In this document: positions 60,864 through 64,000 of the stretch, in pieces
Layout: every line of letters starts with the position of its first letter
Position numbering within the stretch: the first letter of the stretch is position 1
From: an uncultured Chlamydiae bacterium
Lineage (GTDB): Bacteria > Chlamydiota > Chlamydiia > Chlamydiales > SM23-39
DNA length: 64,000 nucleotides
Direction: 5' to 3'
Assembly (NCBI GenBank): GCA_903893545.1
Contig: CAITMJ010000002.1
Location: 117,816 to 181,815, forward strand
Program-made: the position numbers and the translations under genes
The notes under the pieces: model-generated
What the model was told of the DNA's origin: nothing
Seen by the model: only the letters and a program-made list of their open reading frames with translations
Databases searched by the model: none

Positions 60864-62180
60864 ATGCAAGCGATATTTGTAAATTCTAACACTAATTTAG
60901 CAGACTTCGAGAAGTATCCTCATAAAACGAGGGTTGCTGCGCCGCAAGATAAGTTCGCCATTCGGCGGATGTTGACCCAGCCACTTGCTGAGCAAGATCT
61001 GGCCATTGGGCTTCTTTGGCAGCAGACCCTTGATAATTGCGCTATTTCTTGGTCCGATGAAGAGCTTCCAGATTTAGGAACCGTGCGCACGATTGCCGCC
61101 GAGATCAAAAAAACCCTTGTCTATCATGGGCCGGGGGTTCGGGCCTCTTCTATAACGCTTACTTCTCTAATGGACTATTTCCTCGGTAGAGGCGGCATGA
61201 CTTACAAAGAGGCGTGCGGGGGACTGCACCAACTCCTGAAAGACGATCCCAAAAAAGCATGCGAATCTTTTCAACAAGGGCTCAACGAGCTTTTTATCGC
61301 CTCGAAGGAAGAATTTCCCAAGTCGGGAACAGCGCAGGAAAAGTTATTTAAGATGTTTGTTGGGCAGCTCATTTCTGTGATTCCATTTCTTTATCCAGAG
61401 CAAGGAACGAAGTTTTCCATTCCTGTAAAAATTGCAAAAAAATGGGAGCTGCATCCCTACACAATCAATCAGAGAATCGAGCTAACTCCTGGGCCTTTCA
61501 GTCCACTTCTCGCTTTTGGATTAACTACAGAAGACCCTAAAGCGCCTCCGCTGCTGACCTTTTCTGGCACAACGTGGGGAGACGGGCGATTTGTCAGCAT
61601 TTTATCCGATCTTACCCCTCTTATGTCAGTCGGACACGCGCCTTATTTACTAGGAGCTGCAAAAATCAATGCCTGGATCGGCAATCAATCCAAGAACGTT
61701 CAACTTTTTGGCGCGAGTTTAGGCGGGGCGCTCTGTCTCCACACTCTTTTAAAACACAGCAGTAAAATTGCCAGCGTCGACATTTACAATTCACCCGGAC
61801 TTTATCCATGGATGTTGGCAGGGCCGATCGATGGACCCGAGGTAAATATTTACATGCAGCACAACGACGTAGTTTCAACCGCGGGAAATTTTCCGCACGG
61901 AAGAAACGTTCACGTATACCGCGTTGCCGGGCAAGTCGAGACAGGGGCATTTGAGACGCACGGAGTCTCTTTTTGCGGAGCTCCGATTGTGACCATGCTC
62001 AAAAGTTCCCCTGCCTATGAAAATTCCCGCTGGGAGCGAACGGCCTGGACAGCCATTCTCTTCGTAACAGGCCTGACTGTGGGCGCCGTCCTATGGACCT
62101 TTTTCCTTCTCTCCTCCCTCTTTTACGCAATCCAGGCCAAAACAGCCGAATTAGCGGACCGTTATCGAAGAGTCAGTTAG
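60864..62180 (+). CDS. Lipase-like alpha/beta-hydrolase with C-terminal membrane segment
   Basis: The 438-residue protein contains the nucleophile elbow QLFGASLGGALCLH (G-x-S-x-G form GASLG) after a strand, with a possible Asp in QHNDVVS and His in ETHGVSF, spaced as in lipases of the alpha/beta-hydrolase fold. About residues 395-420 form a hydrophobic helix (AILFVTGLTVGAVLWTFFLL). There is no signal peptide. It might act as a host-lipid-directed effector anchored in a membrane. Its 3' end overlaps the opposite gene by 30 nt. No strong ribosome-binding site. Confidence 0.65.
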   Translation: MQAIFVNSNTNLADFEKYPHKTRVAAPQDKFAIRRMLTQPLAEQDLAIGLLWQQTLDNCAISWSDEELPDLGTVRTIAAEIKKTLVYHGPGVRASSITLTSLMDYFLGRGGMTYKEACGGLHQLLKDDPKKACESFQQGLNELFIASKEEFPKSGTAQEKLFKMFVGQLISVIPFLYPEQGTKFSIPVKIAKKWELHPYTINQRIELTPGPFSPLLAFGLTTEDPKAPPLLTFSGTTWGDGRFVSILSDLTPLMSVGHAPYLLGAAKINAWIGNQSKNVQLFGASLGGALCLHTLLKHSSKIASVDIYNSPGLYPWMLAGPIDGPEVNIYMQHNDVVSTAGNFPHGRNVHVYRVAGQVETGAFETHGVSFCGAPIVTMLKSSPAYENSRWERTAWTAILFVTGLTVGAVLWTFFLLSSLFYAIQAKTAELADRYRRVS

Positions 62181-63119
62181 GTTAGTAGCTATCTTACCGG
62201 CTAACATTCCTAGAAGGGTACTAACAGCAATCGAAGCTACGATCCAGATAGAGCTGAGCCCCAAAAACAAAGCTCCTATGGCCGACACCCCAAATCCGGT
62301 CCCTCCTCCGATCATTATGTTGCAGTACAACCTTTGAGACGTACGCAACGAATCTTCCTCACTTTTTTTTGTTTTATCCACAGGTTTTACCAAATTCCTC
62401 CTTGGCTCTAAAGACAGAGCTGGAGCGTAAGTGCTGTAGGTGCGAATTTCATAATTGAGCGGCGGCGCTATCTGATGTCTTTTCTTTGTGGCCCACATAC
62501 TTCTAAATTTTGGCAAATCGACAATCCAGCCCTCTTTTTCATCGCCAGAGGACACGAAGGAGTTGGTAGAGACGCTCCTTTGCACCACTATGCATTTTGC
62601 GAAATAGGGTTGAGAGAGAAAGTCGATCCACACTCGTTCTATAACGAGAAATCTTGGGCGCTCGGGGGAGCAGGAGAAGAGGGGACTGCTACTCATTATG
62701 GAATTGAATCTGTCGGTAAATGCCTTATAAGATGTTTTTGATGTAGGAATGCAGGTGTTTTTCCATGGAACTGGAGTCCCTTTATAAGGGGGCAAATCAT
62801 GCAACTTGAAGTTATTCGTGCTATAAAAGTCTCTAGGGTCGAGAGCTATCTGAGGAATTGCAAAGTTCGATGTTCTCAAAGGCAAGGAATTACTGTAGAG
62901 ATCTCTGCTGTATGAAAAAGGGATCGTAGGGTTTGGAGAAGGCCTTGGTAGGGGCATCCATGGAGTAGACCAGGTGTTCGAAAAACTGAAGTGATTCCCG
63001 CCGACATTTGACGGAAACGAAAATGAGAAACTAGGTGGGGGAGTAAAGCACATAGATCCGCCTCCCATTGATGGAGGGTTGTAAGAGGTGCTAAAATTTG
63101 GCGATGGAAATTTATTCAT
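62151..63119 (-). CDS. Inc-like protein with disordered N-terminus and C-terminal hydrophobic hairpin
   Basis: The first 110 residues are Pro, Ser, Phe and Asn-rich (PPPSFSFSFPSNVGG), likely disordered. The C-terminal portion has two hydrophobic, Gly-rich helices (about 270-293 and 295-310; FGVSAIGALFLGLSSIWIV then ASIAVSTLLGMLAGKIA), a glycine-zipper hairpin as in Inc or translocator-like proteins. There is no Sec signal. Unknown function. It overlaps the lipase-like gene by 30 nt and follows a secreted-protein gene on the same strand by 2 nt, so the two are co-transcribed. Confidence 0.6.
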   Translation of the reverse strand: MNKFPSPNFSTSYNPPSMGGGSMCFTPPPSFSFSFPSNVGGNHFSFSNTWSTPWMPLPRPSPNPTIPFSYSRDLYSNSLPLRTSNFAIPQIALDPRDFYSTNNFKLHDLPPYKGTPVPWKNTCIPTSKTSYKAFTDRFNSIMSSSPLFSCSPERPRFLVIERVWIDFLSQPYFAKCIVVQRSVSTNSFVSSGDEKEGWIVDLPKFRSMWATKKRHQIAPPLNYEIRTYSTYAPALSLEPRRNLVKPVDKTKKSEEDSLRTSQRLYCNIMIGGGTGFGVSAIGALFLGLSSIWIVASIAVSTLLGMLAGKIATNLTDSSITVR

Positions 63120-63121
63120 TG

Positions 63122-63718
63122 TTACCTTGGGATAGAGAAGTGGATGGTGCCTTGAGCGTCAGTTGTTAAAATGATAGGCGTTGAGAAGCTACAGCCTTTA
63201 TCATTGAAGAAAGACCATTTTTGGAGCTTTGACTCACTCGGCAAATGGCTGCTTTCCTGTTTCTCAATCAATACATGGAGATCAGAAAGGTTTAGAGATA
63301 GCAAATGAGCGATAAAATCGACGGCGGAGTCAAATTGTTCAGGAGAAATCAACTCATCTGTCGTTATGTATATTAAATCGACTGTGAAGGAGTTCCAAAA
63401 CCAGCCCTTTTGTGCAGAGAACAGCGTTAGATAAGTATTTTTTCCTTGGCAAATTTCTGCAGATGCGAGGTAGTTGCTCCGATCCGGGTATTGCATAATC
63501 GCGCCATGTCTAATGTTCCCCTGTTCTTCTGAAAGAACCGGGCTTAAAGAGTGCGCAGACAGGTAAGACATGATCTGATTTGTAATTGGTATTTGATCAG
63601 GAGAAAAATATTCCCATGTGAGCTGTTTTTCAACCGCTGAGCTAGAAATAGGACTTAGGGATAAAACAGCAAACAAGACTACACATCTTCGAAATACATG
63701 CTTAATGATCGAGCTCAT
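63122..63718 (-). CDS. Secreted hypothetical protein, 198 aa
   Basis: The ATG at 63716-63718 is preceded by AAAAGG and gives a signal peptide (HVFRRCVVLFAVLSLSPISSSA). A longer frame starts at 63754 but has no ribosome-binding site. The mature protein has a mixed fold with aromatic clusters (EYFSPDQIPITNQIMSYL; AQKGWFWNSFTVDLIYI) and no recognised family. It probably works in the periplasm or outer envelope. The next gene begins only 2 nt downstream. Confidence 0.6.
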   Translation of the reverse strand: MSSIIKHVFRRCVVLFAVLSLSPISSSAVEKQLTWEYFSPDQIPITNQIMSYLSAHSLSPVLSEEQGNIRHGAIMQYPDRSNYLASAEICQGKNTYLTLFSAQKGWFWNSFTVDLIYITTDELISPEQFDSAVDFIAHLLSLNLSDLHVLIEKQESSHLPSESKLQKWSFFNDKGCSFSTPIILTTDAQGTIHFSIPR

Positions 63719-63754
63719 ACGAAAACGCCTTTTGGTTAAAGAAAGAGAAGGCAT

Positions 63755-64000
63755 TTTTGAGCCGATGAGCTTTTTCCTTCAAGGTGTTTTTTTGATATAA
63801 ATAACCCGAGGAGGGGAGAGCCTCTTCTATCCCACTATATTATCAACAAGCATCTTGAGCGAACTGGCCATCTTCTTTGCCAACCAACACCTCAAAGACT
63901 TCTCCCTCATCTTCCTTCTCAATGGAGAAAGTCCCTTTACCTTCCAGCAAAGCTACGAAGCCCTCGCTCGCAACCTCCAAATCTCCTCCGAAAACCTCCC
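63755..64000. other. Window end: open frame on both strands, gene orientation unresolved
   Basis: After an imperfect GAGG/CCTC hairpin (about 63811-63827), the last 150 nt are open on both strands. The plus strand reads SELAIFFANQHLKDFSLIFL then FTFQQSYEALARNLQIS, which has balanced composition and helix-turn-helix-like ordering, but lacks an ATG (only TTG at about 63853). The minus strand reads a very acidic frame ending GKEDGQFAQDAC with stop at 63848-63850, and G-first codon bias. One of these is likely a partial gene. Confidence 0.3.

Overview
The window comes from the chromosome of an environmental chlamydia (Parachlamydiales-type: Waddlia, Simkania, Criblamydia or a relative). This is inferred from gene content and order, not from a database match. 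Supporting pairs and triplets, compared from memory with Chlamydia trachomatis, are leuS next to waaA, pssA beside nrdA-nrdB, ileS convergent with an unusually long lepB, a second GyrB/GyrA-type pair (topoisomerase IV), a PIN-PhoH protein and a GroEL paralogue without the GGM tail. The ribonucleotide reductase small subunit carries Phe where most R2 proteins carry the radical Tyr, which is the hallmark first described in Chlamydia. There are also many secreted, outer-membrane and Inc-like proteins without a recognised function.

Layout. 1-4.3 kb: 5' end of a type II NADH dehydrogenase, a long hairpin, leuS-waaA and two tRNAs with CAU anticodons. 4.3-7.3 kb: lineage-specific small genes and an acetyltransferase. 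7.3-13.9 kb: nrdA-nrdB behind a likely NrdR operator, then pssA-rmuC. 13.9-21.5 kb: an SH3b envelope protein, a Cys-motif protein, phoH, a GT90 glycosyltransferase, a sterol-methyltransferase-like enzyme and a possible kinase-like effector. 21.6-26.5 kb: parE-parC, a small membrane protein and an ATP-grasp enzyme. 26.5-28.85 kb: the most unusual segment. A U-box/RING-like plus TPR-like protein ends in what looks like the variable C-type-lectin domain of a diversity-generating retroelement (DGR). Directly behind it, on the opposite strand, lies a C-terminal reverse-transcriptase fragment with DGR-type motifs, and an imperfect 19-bp inverted repeat flanks the segment. 28.8-40.5 kb: DUF167, a large Gly-rich autotransporter, sugar and glycan genes, a YVTN propeller, an HI0933-type flavoprotein and a thioredoxin-like ferredoxin. 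40.6-44.1 kb: sparse accessory DNA with an Inc-like, possibly ADP-ribosyltransferase-like protein and a duplicated, palindromic region at the 3' end of the tmRNA gene. 44.2-53.4 kb: ileS, lepB, phosphohexomutase, an Inc-like protein, YkgJ and a phosphoesterase. 53.4-60.7 kb: a leftward run rsmI-nadC-groEL paralogue-glycosidase-like protein-GT9-outer membrane protein, with tRNA-Cys upstream. 60.8-64 kb: lipase-like, Inc-like and secreted unknowns.

How the genes work together. Housekeeping modules (aminoacylation, dNTP supply, chromosome segregation, lipid A core, protein export, trans-translation) alternate with host-interaction modules: autotransporter, barrel proteins, hydrophobic-hairpin proteins, a ubiquitin-ligase-like protein, a lipase-like protein and a possible ADP-ribosyltransferase. 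The strongest candidate for a previously undescribed system is the ubiquitin-ligase-like protein whose C-terminus appears to be, or once was, a DGR target. The local reverse transcriptase is truncated and no template repeat was found in this window, so the locus here is a remnant or is served from elsewhere.
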